This document shows, piece after piece, positions 22,961-31,040 of a stretch of 48,761 bases of DNA. This DNA comes from Methanofastidiosum sp. (GTDB lineage: Archaea; Methanobacteriota_B; Thermococci; Methanofastidiosales; Methanofastidiosaceae). The stretch covers positions 1 to 48,761 of the forward strand of contig JABLXD010000013.1 in the NCBI GenBank assembly GCA_013178285.1, written 5' to 3'. The translations under genes were made by a program, and so were the position numbers. Each line of letters opens with the position of its first letter. Position 1 is the stretch's first letter. The notes beneath the pieces are model-generated. The model was not told where the DNA came from, made no database searches, and saw only the letters and a program-made list of their open reading frames with translations.

Positions 22961-23542
22961 ATGAAATATTATAACAAAAATCAATTCCTAAAAAAAATCA
23001 TATACAAGTTTGCAAGAAAAAGAGCAGAAATACTATACCTTTCTCTTGAAGAATTTCTTAAGAAAGAAGAAATAATTTTAGATGTTGGTTGTGGTAGTTG
23101 TAATGTATTAGAGATTCTTGAAGAAAGGGATTTCAATGTTGTGGCCCTAGATATTAAAAATACTAGTATTGTAGAAGGGATTACGCCTGTGGTATATGAT
23201 GGTAAAAAAATGCCTTTTGCTGACAATACCTTTGAGCTTAGTATGATATTAACAGTCTTGCATCATACTAATCATCAAAAAGAATTAATTAAGGAAGTAA
23301 TGAGGGTAACTAAGAATAGAATAATAATTTTAGAAGATATATATACTAATAGAATTGATAAATTAATAACTAAATTTGTAGATGGTTTAATCAATCTTGA
23401 ATTAAATGGAATCAATTCGAACAGAAAAGATTCAGAATGGAGAATTTTATTTAATAATCTTGGATTAAAAATTTTAAATGTTAGATTTCTAAATAAATAT
23501 TTAGTATTTAAACCAGTAATATATGAATTGGAAATAAAATAG
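22961..23542 (+). CDS. Class I SAM-dependent methyltransferase, substrate unknown
   Basis: This is a 193-aa protein from ATG 22961, preceded by GAGAGGCA. The Rossmann-fold methyltransferase motifs are ILDVGCGSCNVLEIL (motif I, about 44-58), VVALDIKN (acidic end of strand 2, about 66-73), MPFADNTFELSMILTVLHH (about 86-104) and a later LEDIYTN. It resembles the UbiE/Methyltransf_11 group, which act on small molecules or lipids; the substrate cannot be told. It converges with the K+ channel gene after four bases and stands alone after a T-rich terminator. Confidence 0.85.
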   Translation: MKYYNKNQFLKKIIYKFARKRAEILYLSLEEFLKKEEIILDVGCGSCNVLEILEERDFNVVALDIKNTSIVEGITPVVYDGKKMPFADNTFELSMILTVLHHTNHQKELIKEVMRVTKNRIIILEDIYTNRIDKLITKFVDGLINLELNGINSNRKDSEWRILFNNLGLKILNVRFLNKYLVFKPVIYELEIK

Positions 23543-23546
23543 ATTT

Positions 23547-24545
23547 TTAGATCTTAGTTCCAAGATATTCAAATATTTCTTTTTCATAATCTTTGGATAT
23601 ACGCATAGTTAAAACATCCCCTTCTTCAATCTTTGTATCTGCCCTAGGTGAGTTTAGATATTTATCTCCCCTTTTTACATATAGTATAAATGCTCCGAAA
23701 GTTTCACCCAGTTTTGTTTCCTTTATAGTAAGATCTTTAACTTTTGAATCTTTCTCTATTTTAACGCTGATAAACTCCGTACTAATGTCCCCTTCTTCGG
23801 TCATTGAATCCATAAAGTCAATTATAAACGGTCTTGTTAGAGATTCTGCCATTATACGTGCACCGATGTCATCTGGCATTATTACTCTATTTGCCCCAAT
23901 TCGATATAGTTTTTCTCGTACTTTATCTGAAGATCCCCTGGCAACAATATGTAAATTAGGATTCAAAGATCTTGCAGTTATAACAATATATACATTTTCA
24001 GCATCATCTAAAACAGTCGTTACAAGCCCTTTAGCATTAGTAATTCCCGCTCCAATTAGCACCTTTTCGTCTGTTGCATCACCGCCGATATAAGGTATGT
24101 TGGCAATTTTTATTTTATCACAAGTTTCCTTATTTTTTTCGATGACTACTATGTCAAATTTTTTAGATTCTTTTAATCTTTTAGCAATTCTTTCGCCGAC
24201 ATTTCCATATCCGCAAATAATATAATGATTTTTCATTTTTTTCAATGATGATCCCATTTTTCGCCCCCCATAAATATTTTTTAATTCTCCTTCTACGATA
24301 AAATTTACAATGAAAGTTAATGTGTACAATACTATTCCTATTCCACCAAACATGATAAAGAGACTGAATATCTTGCCTAAACTAGACTGAGGATGAATAT
24401 CACCATAACCAACTGTTGTAATTGTAGAACCTGTTAAATAAAGGGAATCTACAAAAGACAGACCTTCAAAATAATGAAAACCTATCGTCCCTAAGACAAT
24501 TAAAAATATTGGTCCAATTAAAACAAAAATAAACTTTTTATTCAT
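23547..24545 (-). CDS. Potassium channel with RCK (TrkA-N, TrkA-C) regulatory domains
   Basis: This is a 332-aa protein similar in layout to MthK-type channels. Two membrane helices (about 5-24 and 65-88) flank a pore loop with the selectivity filter TTVGYGD (about 43-49). The cytoplasmic part starts with a Rossmann RCK domain (HYIICGYGNVGERIAKRL, about 107-124; VVIEKN; GDATDEKVL), and a TrkA-C domain follows (about 250-332, GAFILYVKRGDKYL). The channel would gate K+ flux in response to Ca2+ or nucleotide. It is monocistronic, with the ATG at 24545. Confidence 0.93.
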   Translation of the reverse strand: MNKKFIFVLIGPIFLIVLGTIGFHYFEGLSFVDSLYLTGSTITTVGYGDIHPQSSLGKIFSLFIMFGGIGIVLYTLTFIVNFIVEGELKNIYGGRKMGSSLKKMKNHYIICGYGNVGERIAKRLKESKKFDIVVIEKNKETCDKIKIANIPYIGGDATDEKVLIGAGITNAKGLVTTVLDDAENVYIVITARSLNPNLHIVARGSSDKVREKLYRIGANRVIMPDDIGARIMAESLTRPFIIDFMDSMTEEGDISTEFISVKIEKDSKVKDLTIKETKLGETFGAFILYVKRGDKYLNSPRADTKIEEGDVLTMRISKDYEKEIFEYLGTKI

Positions 24546-24626
24546 GATATTATGTTTATATTCATATATTTAAATTTATTATGAATAAGGGATAAGTTTT
24601 TTAATTGAAAAAAATATTTACATACT

Positions 24627-25076
24627 ATGCCAAGAGCGAGAAAAAAAAGATGCATTTATGTGGACACAAATGCACGTTATTTTAAGCCAAGGGGTGTACC
24701 CCTTGAACAACTTGACATTATTCGACTTACATTTGAAGAGCTTGAGGCTATTAGACTCAAAGATTTAATTGGAATAGAGCAGACGGAAGCTTCTGAAAAA
24801 ATGGGCGTATCTCAACCAACATTTCATAGAATTCTTAAAGAAGCAAGGAATAAAGTTTCTGACGCTTTAGTTAATTCTAAAGCGATAGAGATTTTTGGTG
24901 GAGACTATGAAATGGGAAAAGATGAATATAAATGTCTAAATTGTAATCATTTATGGGAAATTAATATTAATTCTGAAGAAAATACAGTGAGATGCCCAAA
25001 ATGTAATGGAACTAATGTCAAAAATATTAATAGTAAAATCCACATCTGCAAAAGAAATAATATGAATGAGCTTTAG
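24627..25076 (+). CDS. DUF134 family DNA-binding protein with C-terminal zinc ribbon
   Basis: This is a 149-aa protein. The N-terminal 95 residues are the DUF134 pattern (MPRARKKRCIYVDTNARYFK, PRGVPLEQLDIIRLTFEELE, AIRLKDLIGIEQTEASEKMG) with a sigma-like helix-turn-helix SQPTFHRILKEARNKV (about 72-87). The C-terminal part is a zinc ribbon: CLNCNHLW (about 112-119) and CPKCNGTN (about 132-139). DUF134 proteins are putative regulators often encoded next to NifX/NifB-type iron-sulphur genes, as here: the next gene begins 39 nt downstream. They may form an operon. Confidence 0.9.
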   Translation: MPRARKKRCIYVDTNARYFKPRGVPLEQLDIIRLTFEELEAIRLKDLIGIEQTEASEKMGVSQPTFHRILKEARNKVSDALVNSKAIEIFGGDYEMGKDEYKCLNCNHLWEININSEENTVRCPKCNGTNVKNINSKIHICKRNNMNEL

Positions 25077-25115
25077 AATTAATTAAGGATAATTTTGGCT
25101 TAAAAGGTAAAGTAT

Positions 25116-25481
25116 ATGAAAATTGCAATACCGACTGATTCGAAAGGTGGTCTTTCAGATATAGTGTTTAATCATTTTGGTATGGCCCCAACTTACACGG
25201 TTATTGAGATAATCGAAAACAGAATTGGAAATGTAAAAATAATTGATAATACTAGCGATCATTTTGGAGGATCTGAAAGCCCTGTAGACTTACTTCTTAA
25301 AGAAAATGTTGGAATTGTAATTTGTTCCAATCTTGGACCTCGAGCAATGGAAGTTCTTAAATGTCAAGGATTTGACATGTTTTTTACAAAAAGAGAAAAA
25401 GTTCAGGATGTTGTTGACAATTTTATTAAAGGTCAATTAGAAAGATTTTCTAGTGAAAGCACATCCTGTAGTAAATCATAA
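25116..25481 (+). CDS. NifX/NifB-C-like dinitrogenase iron-molybdenum cofactor family protein
   Basis: This is a 121-aa protein with the RNase H-like fold of the FeMo-cofactor biosynthesis family: MKIAIPTDSKGGLSDIVFNH with FGMAPTYTVIEI (about 1-33), NTSDHFGGSESPVDLLL (about 48-64) and GIVICSNLGPRAMEVLKCQG (about 70-89). Stand-alone members in methanogens are thought to carry or scaffold iron-sulphur clusters rather than to serve nitrogen fixation. The C-terminus has a Ser/Cys tail (ESTSCSKS). It follows the DUF134 regulator on the same strand and converges with a DUF1847 gene. Confidence 0.9.
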   Translation: MKIAIPTDSKGGLSDIVFNHFGMAPTYTVIEIIENRIGNVKIIDNTSDHFGGSESPVDLLLKENVGIVICSNLGPRAMEVLKCQGFDMFFTKREKVQDVVDNFIKGQLERFSSESTSCSKS

Positions 25482-25485
25482 ATAA

Positions 25486-26082
25486 TTATTCCAGTTTGTA
25501 GTTCTTTATCTTTTTAATCCAATAGTTTGAATAAATTGCGCCCACAGGATTATGTGCTAAGACCCTATCCTTTACAATAAGAACTGTGGTTGGTGCTTTT
25601 GAATATTTGATAAACAATGAATCGTGACCTACGCAAAGCCCCATGACTATATTAAATTCAGTCTCTTCTTTTTCCAATAATTTAGCTTGGCCCACAGGAT
25701 TGCAAGAAGATTCACTTAGCTCTCCAGATAAAGTTTTAGTAACTCCAAATTCGCCCTTGCCAATACCACATGTTTTACATATAGCAAGAGAAACTTCAAA
25801 TCCTTTTTCTTCGAGTAAATCCGTAAGAACCTGAGATTCATTTTTTAATCCTACGCATGAAGCTATGCCAAGTTTTTTGTAGTTCATTCTTTTAGAAAAT
25901 TCAATTAATTCCAGTACTCGAGGTAATTTCATATATGCATCGACTTCAAGTTCAGTTGAAGTTATGTAAAAATTGAGATTTTCTTCTTTTCTTATTTCTT
26001 TTTCGGCATAGTCTCTTATTTCTTTATCATAGCAGTTGATGCCATCCATACAAAATGAGTCTTCACAATCGTTACATCTCAT
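25486..26082 (-). CDS. DUF1847 zinc/metal-binding protein
   Basis: This is a 198-aa protein. It has the Cys-rich DUF1847 pattern: an N-terminal RCNDCEDSFCMDGINCYD (about 2-19), LGIASCVGLKNESQVL (about 71-86), ICKTCGIGKGEFGV (about 101-114), SSCNPVGQAKLL (about 124-135), MGLCVGHDSLFIKYSKAPTT and VKDRVLAHNPVGAIY near the end. The family is found in anaerobes and its Cys residues are predicted to bind metal; no reaction is established. The gene converges with the NifX-like gene (4-nt gap) and lies just downstream of the marker 2 gene on the same strand, so it may be cotranscribed with it. Confidence 0.85.
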   Translation of the reverse strand: MRCNDCEDSFCMDGINCYDKEIRDYAEKEIRKEENLNFYITSTELEVDAYMKLPRVLELIEFSKRMNYKKLGIASCVGLKNESQVLTDLLEEKGFEVSLAICKTCGIGKGEFGVTKTLSGELSESSCNPVGQAKLLEKEETEFNIVMGLCVGHDSLFIKYSKAPTTVLIVKDRVLAHNPVGAIYSNYWIKKIKNYKLE

Positions 26083-26117
26083 GAAAAGAGATAAAAAAAC
26101 TAATTTAAAAAAGTTAC

Positions 26118-27089
26118 TTATTTTATGCCCGTAATTATATCTGTTTTAAAATCGAATAAAGTCTTTTTTTGATTTTTATCAACTAAGCTCATTATATTGT
26201 CATTTGTAACTTTTCCTATAACTCTGGCTTCAATTTTTTGCTGTTTAAAAAGATTTAAAATTTTGTCTGTATTTTCAGGGGCTGAAGTCAAAGTGAATCC
26301 ATATCCGGGGTAAATCTTTAACCAGTCTATAAATTCCATATTTTCAGGTCTTTGTATCTCATCAACATTGATAATTGCGCCTTTTCTGGAAGTTTCAAGA
26401 AGCATTCCGATTGTTCCCAATATTCCTGGATTAGAGATGTCTTTAGCTGCAAATGAAAGTTCTTTTTCAGCAATTTCATTCATTATGCTAAGCTTTGATA
26501 GACATTCTTCAGAAGATTTTTTTAGAGTTGTGTCCCAGTTAAGAAAATTATTGTAACGTCGACCGTCCATATCCATTGCTAGTATTATATCTTCTCCTTC
26601 TTTTGCAGAGAAACTTGAAAGTATCTTTGATGCATTGCCCATTATTGAAACAGATACTGTTGTTGTTTCAGTATCCGGATGGAGGTGTCCCCCTACCATT
26701 GGGACTTTAAATTTGTCACACCCGGTCTTAATTCCTTCAAGTAAATCCTTACAGTTATCAGTCTTTTTTAAAGACATAATATTGACCATAGCGATGGGTT
26801 TACCCCCCATTGCATAGATATCATTTACGTTTACAAGTACAGCACAGTACCCTGCCCAAAAAAGATCATTTAAGAGATTTGCCCAAATTCCATCGGCAGC
26901 AAAAAGTAAATAATTACAATCCCCTTTTAAAACAGCAGCATCATCGCCAAAATCAATAACAGTATTACCATAATTAGAAAAGGGTTTGAATTGATTTATA
27001 AGGTGTTTAATTGGATTTTTTCTTTTAACACCCTCATAATTCCTGATTTCTTGAACAATTCTATTTAGGTCTGCCATGTTTTTCAACAT
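26118..27089 (-). CDS. Methanogenesis marker 2, AIR synthase/selenophosphate synthase-like protein
   Basis: This is a 323-aa protein from ATG 27089; a second ATG at 27077 is equally possible. It has the PurM-like ATP-binding fold: an N-terminal strand with VIDFGDDAAVLKG (about 44-56), a middle NVNDIYAMGGKPIAMVNIMS (about 87-106), VGGHLHPDTETTTVSVSIMG, and a C-terminal FIDWLKIYPGYGFTLTSAPE. The sequence fits the methanogen-specific marker 2 family, whose biochemical role is unknown; the fold suggests phosphorylation or activation of a carbonyl. Together with mtxX at 40.5 kb it marks the host as a methanogen. Confidence 0.85.
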   Translation of the reverse strand: MLKNMADLNRIVQEIRNYEGVKRKNPIKHLINQFKPFSNYGNTVIDFGDDAAVLKGDCNYLLFAADGIWANLLNDLFWAGYCAVLVNVNDIYAMGGKPIAMVNIMSLKKTDNCKDLLEGIKTGCDKFKVPMVGGHLHPDTETTTVSVSIMGNASKILSSFSAKEGEDIILAMDMDGRRYNNFLNWDTTLKKSSEECLSKLSIMNEIAEKELSFAAKDISNPGILGTIGMLLETSRKGAIINVDEIQRPENMEFIDWLKIYPGYGFTLTSAPENTDKILNLFKQQKIEARVIGKVTNDNIMSLVDKNQKKTLFDFKTDIITGIK

Positions 27090-27121
27090 GCGGTTAAAGG
27101 ATAAGGTATTTATAAAAGTTT

Positions 27122-27634
27122 TTATTTCAAAATACTTTCCATAAACTTCCTAATCTCGGTAGGGGTTGAAGACTCAAGTCCGTATATTTCTGAAAATTTG
27201 GGTGTTGTTTTAAGTATCTTTGTTTTACCACAAGGCTCGGCATCTAATAAACCTGCTTCAACTAAGATCTTAACATGTTCGTAACACTGACTCCCCCTAT
27301 ATTTGACTAAATCTGATTTTTTTAGAGGTTGTTTGTATGCTATAATAGCTAAAGTTTTCAGCACTGCCCCCCTTATTTCAGACTTGGGAGCAAAATCAGC
27401 AGTTAATAAGGAATACTCATTTTTTACTTGCATGGTATATCTATCTTCTACGGCCCTAACAACCTCTATTGAACTACCTCTTTCTCGATAGTCTTTAGAA
27501 AGGTTTTCAATTAAGCTTTCTACATACTCCCTATCTTTCATGCCAAGTTTTTTTTGTAATTTAGAAATTGGAACAGGTTCACCTGAAATGAAAAGAATTG
27601 CTTCTACAGAAGCCTTGTCCTTTAATATGTCCAT
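27122..27634 (-). CDS. scpB: Segregation and condensation protein ScpB
   Basis: This is a 170-aa protein, typical for ScpB. It has two winged-helix domains: ASVEAILFISGEPVPISKLQ (about 8-27) and the second with LKTLAIIAYKQPLKKSDLVK (about 92-111) and a RGSQCYEHVKILVEAGLLDA region. It is expected to act as a kite subunit of an SMC complex in chromosome condensation. scpA and smc are not adjacent. The marker 2 gene lies 32 nt downstream on the same strand, so the two may be cotranscribed. Confidence 0.9.
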   Translation of the reverse strand: MDILKDKASVEAILFISGEPVPISKLQKKLGMKDREYVESLIENLSKDYRERGSSIEVVRAVEDRYTMQVKNEYSLLTADFAPKSEIRGAVLKTLAIIAYKQPLKKSDLVKYRGSQCYEHVKILVEAGLLDAEPCGKTKILKTTPKFSEIYGLESSTPTEIRKFMESILK

Positions 27635-27749
27635 AAGTTAATATTAATGATTATATTTAAATGGTTTACAGGTTTATTAATAAGAAAAATAAATAAATAT
27701 TATAAGAAACTTTTTTAATGAACTAAACTTTGATTAATTAGGTGTAAAG

Positions 27750-29024
27750 ATGAATTTAGAAGAAATTGCCCATAAAACAATGGGATTTATTAATTCTGAT
27801 GGGGAAGTTTTTGCTCAGAAAATTAAAGTAATTTCTTACGATATAGAAAAAAATAATGTGGAGATTGGTGAAGAAAAAGAAACAATAGGTGTTGGAGCAA
27901 GGGTTGTTGAAGGTAAGAAACAAGGATTTTCCTTTACAAACAATTTAAATAATTTAGAAGACTGCATTAAGACTGCATATAAAGTTCTCAAAGTATCAAG
28001 GCCGAGAGAAGACTTTGTAAGTCTACCCGCCCCAAAGGAAATAAGAAGTAAAGATCTCGTGAACAAATCATTGTATAATATAACTTCTGAGGATTTAATG
28101 AGATTCTCAATAGACATGATCAAGGGATGTGAAGATAATCATGGAATTCCCTCTTCTGGGAGCGTAAATATTACATTCTACGAAGAAGCAATTTCAACTT
28201 CAACTGGCATTTCTCTTTACCAAAAATATGCAACTCTTTTTGGATACATATCGGCATTATATAAAACTGAAGATGTGTCCAACGGCTTTGATTATACTAT
28301 TATGAGAAATAAGTTTGATTTTAATAAGATTGGAGAAAATGCTGCAATTAAAGCAAAAGAAACGAGTAATGCAAAAAAAATACAATCAATGTATTGTGAT
28401 GTTATATTAGAACCTGAAGCTGTTTCTTCTTTACTTTCTAATACATTTATATCCCATCTTTTTGCCGAAAGTGTTGATAAAAATCGAAGTTTTCTAAAGG
28501 GAAAGATAGGTGAAAAAATAACAAATCTCACAATTATAGACGATGGAACTCTTGATTATGGGGTGGCTTCTGGAAATTTCGATGGTGATGGTAATCCCAC
28601 AAAAAGAACCGTAGTTTTAGAAAAAGGAATATTAAAAGGTTATCTTTTCGATGATTTTTACGCAAAAAAGTTTGATGTCGAATCTACCGGCAATTCTGAA
28701 AGGGATTATAAATCTCTGCCTTCTATTGGAATTTCCAATTTCATTATAGAAGGGGAAAATATAGAGAATATCCAAAATGGATTTATTATCAATGAATTGA
28801 GAGGTGCACACACAGCAAATCCCATTTCGGGGGATTTCTCAGTTGAAATATCTAGTGGTTTTTACGTTGAAAATGGAGAAAAAAAATATCCAATCAAACA
28901 TGGTATGATAGCGGGTAATGTTTTCGAATTTCTAAACAAAGTTAAAGGTGTTTGTGGGCAGGCTAAAAATACCGGAGGAATTATAACTCCATCAATTATA
29001 TCGGAAGCAAAGGTGGTTGGTTGA
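27750..29024 (+). CDS. TldD/PmbA-family protein, TldE-like (no HExxxH)
   Basis: This is a 424-aa protein from ATG 27750 with AGGTGTAA upstream. The family layout is visible: an N-terminal domain with ETIGVGARVVEGKKQGFSFT (about 43-62) and the conserved C-terminus NELRGAHTANPISGDFSVEI (about 349-368), GFYVENGEKKYPIKHGMIAG. I find no HExxxH zinc site, so this is the TldE/PmbA partner, not the catalytic TldD subunit. TldD-TldE is a protease of unfolded peptides in many archaea. A tldD gene is not present in the window. The gene overlaps the UPF0200 gene by 4 nt (TTGA). Confidence 0.88.
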   Translation: MNLEEIAHKTMGFINSDGEVFAQKIKVISYDIEKNNVEIGEEKETIGVGARVVEGKKQGFSFTNNLNNLEDCIKTAYKVLKVSRPREDFVSLPAPKEIRSKDLVNKSLYNITSEDLMRFSIDMIKGCEDNHGIPSSGSVNITFYEEAISTSTGISLYQKYATLFGYISALYKTEDVSNGFDYTIMRNKFDFNKIGENAAIKAKETSNAKKIQSMYCDVILEPEAVSSLLSNTFISHLFAESVDKNRSFLKGKIGEKITNLTIIDDGTLDYGVASGNFDGDGNPTKRTVVLEKGILKGYLFDDFYAKKFDVESTGNSERDYKSLPSIGISNFIIEGENIENIQNGFIINELRGAHTANPISGDFSVEISSGFYVENGEKKYPIKHGMIAGNVFEFLNKVKGVCGQAKNTGGIITPSIISEAKVVG

Positions 29025-29548
29025 TAGCAGTAGTTGGGATGCCAGGTTCGGGAAAAAGTGAATTTGTTAACATTGCTTTGAATTTTGGATACAGATTCAT
29101 ATCTATGGGCGATATAGTAAGGGAAGAAACTGTAAAAAGAGGGTACCCACTCGAAGAAAGTGGAAAAGTTGCACAGATGCTTAGAGATAAAGAAGGTCTT
29201 GATGCAATTGCAATTCTGACTTTGGACAAAATAAGAGAAACTCATGATGATAAATTTTTGATTGAAGGCATAAGAGGAATAATGGAAATTGAAAGATTTA
29301 GGGATGAAATTGACTTTTTCTTGGTGGGCATACATACATCGCCTAGATTAAGATTCGAACGATTGAAAAATAGAGAAAGGGAAGATGATCCTGAAACTTT
29401 TGAAGAATTTCATAAAAGAGATTTAAGAGAGCTTTCATGGGGGTTAGGCGAAGCTCTAGCGTTATCAGATATTATTATTGATAACAATGGCAGCATAGAA
29501 GAATTCAGGATAAATATTGACAAGGTGATTAAAAAATATGGGCTTTAA
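29021..29548 (+). CDS. UPF0200 P-loop kinase-like protein, dephospho-CoA kinase related
   Basis: This is a 175-aa protein starting at TTG 29021, which overlaps the stop of the TldE-like gene as TTGA; GGTGG lies six bases upstream. Walker A is VVGMPGSGKSEF (about 4-15), followed by ISMGDIVREE and the LID/NMP-like region ending VGIHTSPRLRFERLKNRERE. The UPF0200 family is archaeal and related to adenylate and dephospho-CoA kinases; its substrate is unproven. It overlaps the UPF0201 gene by 11 nt, a conserved archaeal pair. Confidence 0.88.
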   Translation: MIAVVGMPGSGKSEFVNIALNFGYRFISMGDIVREETVKRGYPLEESGKVAQMLRDKEGLDAIAILTLDKIRETHDDKFLIEGIRGIMEIERFRDEIDFFLVGIHTSPRLRFERLKNREREDDPETFEEFHKRDLRELSWGLGEALALSDIIIDNNGSIEEFRINIDKVIKKYGL

Positions 29549-29915
29549 ATTGAAAGTATTTGCTGAAGTAAAACCAACAGAAGATGTCGAAAAGGTAAAA
29601 ATGTCAATATTAAATATATTCCCGGATATCACTCTAGAAGAAAAAGATAATGAAATTATTGGTTATTCTGAAGAAGAAAATGTTATTTCAAGATTCATCG
29701 AATTAGTATACTCTGAAGCTATTAGAGATAGTGTCAATATGGTCTTAAGGGAAGGTACTCGTGGGACTAAGATTTCTTTTTCTATGAATAAACAAGCTGC
29801 ATTTGCAGGTAGGGTTAATCTATCAAAAGTTTCGCCTCTGGGAGCACTTAAAGTTAAAATCTACGCAGAAGACCCTTACGAATTTATCGATAAGATAGTG
29901 CCTAAAACAATTTGA
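29538..29915 (+). CDS. UPF0201 RNA-binding-like protein
   Basis: This is a 125-aa protein from ATG 29538, overlapping the upstream UPF0200 gene by 11 nt. It matches the archaeal UPF0201 pattern: KLKVFAEVKPTEDVEKVKMS (about 4-23), a middle IRDSVNMVLREGTRGTKISF (about 71-90), MNKQAAFAGRVNLSKVSPLG (about 92-111). The family has an RNA-binding-like alpha/beta fold related to ribosomal protein L5 and has been proposed as an exosome-associated factor. The function remains inferred. The three-gene chain TldE, UPF0200, UPF0201 is tightly packed and should be one operon. Confidence 0.88.
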   Translation: MGFKLKVFAEVKPTEDVEKVKMSILNIFPDITLEEKDNEIIGYSEEENVISRFIELVYSEAIRDSVNMVLREGTRGTKISFSMNKQAAFAGRVNLSKVSPLGALKVKIYAEDPYEFIDKIVPKTI

Positions 29916-29940
29916 GATAATATAATAAAGACATTAGTAA

Positions 29941-30669
29941 CTATCTTTTTTGATTCCACTCGTCTGATTGATATTTATCTAAGGACAATTTTCTCGCAAT
30001 GCTTAATTCCTCTTTAGAAATATTGTCTTCTTTAGCTTTCCCAAAAGTTTCTTCAAATCCTTCTTTTAAACATTTAAGTAATTCTTTTTTATTCAAACTG
30101 TACCCTTCAATGGAAAGATTTGTAACTCTTTTCTTTATTTCAATTTTCTTATCAGATATCCTAAGAACTCTTTCCATTAACTCTAGATCTGTATTGTACA
30201 TTAGGGTTCCATGTTGTAAAATAACTCCCAATCTTCTCGTTTGAGCAGAGCCAGAAAGTTTTTTTGAATTCAATGTAAGATCATTTAGAGGTTTGAATTC
30301 TACATTTATTCCGAGAGTATTTAATCCTTTGATGACTCCCCCGTATATATAATGAAATGAATCTAAAATATTTTCTGGAGCATTTTTCTCTGACATAACA
30401 ACTGAGTAGGTTATCTCGCCTTCTGAATCGTGGAAAACATTTCCTCCACCCGTTATTCTTCTGACATAGTCAATATTATTTTTATTGCAGTAATCAAGAT
30501 CAATTGAAGATTCTAATCTTTGGAAGTAACCTATTGACACACACGAAGGAAAGAAGGAATAGAATCTGAATGTATCGATTATTTTATCTTTTGCCCTTAG
30601 TGATAATAGAGCCTCATCCAATCCCATTGAAAGAAATCCATCTTCTTCCCTATATTTTAAATATCTCAC
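29941..30669 (-). CDS. Lipoate-protein ligase A-like / octanoyltransferase-fold protein
   Basis: This is a 242-aa protein with the BPL/LplA catalytic domain: MGLDEALLSL (about 15-24), FPSCVSIGYFQRLESSIDLD (about 40-59), the lipoate-binding loop RRITGGGNVFHD (about 70-81), and LNSKKLSGSAQTRRLGVILQ (about 132-151) with the conserved Lys. It ligates or transfers a lipoyl group to a carrier protein such as GcvH or a dehydrogenase E2 subunit. The accessory C-terminal domain of bacterial LplA is reduced to about 50 residues. In archaea such domains often act with a separate LplB; I see none nearby. It is divergent from the hef operon. Confidence 0.88.
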   Translation of the reverse strand: MRYLKYREEDGFLSMGLDEALLSLRAKDKIIDTFRFYSFFPSCVSIGYFQRLESSIDLDYCNKNNIDYVRRITGGGNVFHDSEGEITYSVVMSEKNAPENILDSFHYIYGGVIKGLNTLGINVEFKPLNDLTLNSKKLSGSAQTRRLGVILQHGTLMYNTDLELMERVLRISDKKIEIKKRVTNLSIEGYSLNKKELLKCLKEGFEETFGKAKEDNISKEELSIARKLSLDKYQSDEWNQKR

Positions 30670-30692
30670 AAAGAAGTTACTATAGAAAAGTA

Positions 30693-30700
30693 TTTATATG
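30693..30700 (+). promoter_or_regulatory. TATA box for the hef-operon leader
   Basis: TTTATATG at 30693-30700 lies about 25 nt before the first base of the 12-bp stem at 30721, placing the transcript start at or next to the hairpin. Confidence 0.5.
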
Positions 30701-30720
30701 TTTACGCAATCTTGTTGATT

Positions 30721-30792
30721 GGGAAGGGAAATGGAGGAAAAATTTAGAATCCTCTCATATTTTTTCACCTCTAGTGCTAGATTTCCCTTCCC
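30721..30792 (+). ncRNA. Structured leader RNA or small RNA before the hef operon
   Basis: GGGAAGGGAAAT (30721-30732) and ATTTCCCTTCCC (30781-30792) are perfect 12-bp complements. They enclose 48 nt that hold a smaller stem GAGGA/TCCTC (30734-30738 with 30750-30754). A TATA box sits about 25 nt upstream and the ribosome binding site of the next gene (30807) comes 15 nt after the stem, with no T tract between. This suggests a folded 5' leader, or a small RNA processed from it. I do not recognise a known RNA family. Confidence 0.5.
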
Positions 30793-30818
30793 TCGTTAAG
30801 GGCTTTAGGAGGCATCTT

Positions 30819-31040
30819 ATGTATCAAAAAATTTTAAAACTGCTTGAGAATGAAGAATCTCCTCTTTCTGCTGAGGCCATAAGTGAAAAAACTAAGGAAA
30901 GTTTAATGAAAACAAAATCTCTTTTGTTGAGATTACAGGAAGAAGGAAAAGTTGAAAGTACAAAAAAAGACGATATGATAGTCTGGCAAATAAAGAAAAA
31001 GGATGATACTGAAAAGAAGTATGAAAAGATGGTAAGATAA
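30819..31040 (+). CDS. Small winged-helix protein coupled to hef
   Basis: This is a 73-aa protein from ATG 30819 with a near-perfect AGGAGG at 30808-30813. The sequence MYQKILKLLENEESPLSAEA followed by a K/L-rich helix and LLLRLQEEGKVESTKKDD gives the helix-helix-wing pattern of a small winged-helix domain. The C-terminus is charged (IKKKDDTEKKYEKM). Its stop overlaps the Hef start (TAATG), so the two are translated together. It may be a DNA-binding partner or regulator of Hef; no catalytic motif is present. Confidence 0.75.
   Translation: MYQKILKLLENEESPLSAEAISEKTKESLMKTKSLLLRLQEEGKVESTKKDDMIVWQIKKKDDTEKKYEKMVR

Noticed and set aside
30570-30818. Longer version of the winged-helix gene starting within the lipoate ligase gene
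   Set aside because: The extension would overlap the antisense gene and the hairpin leader, while a near-perfect AGGAGG precedes ATG 30819.
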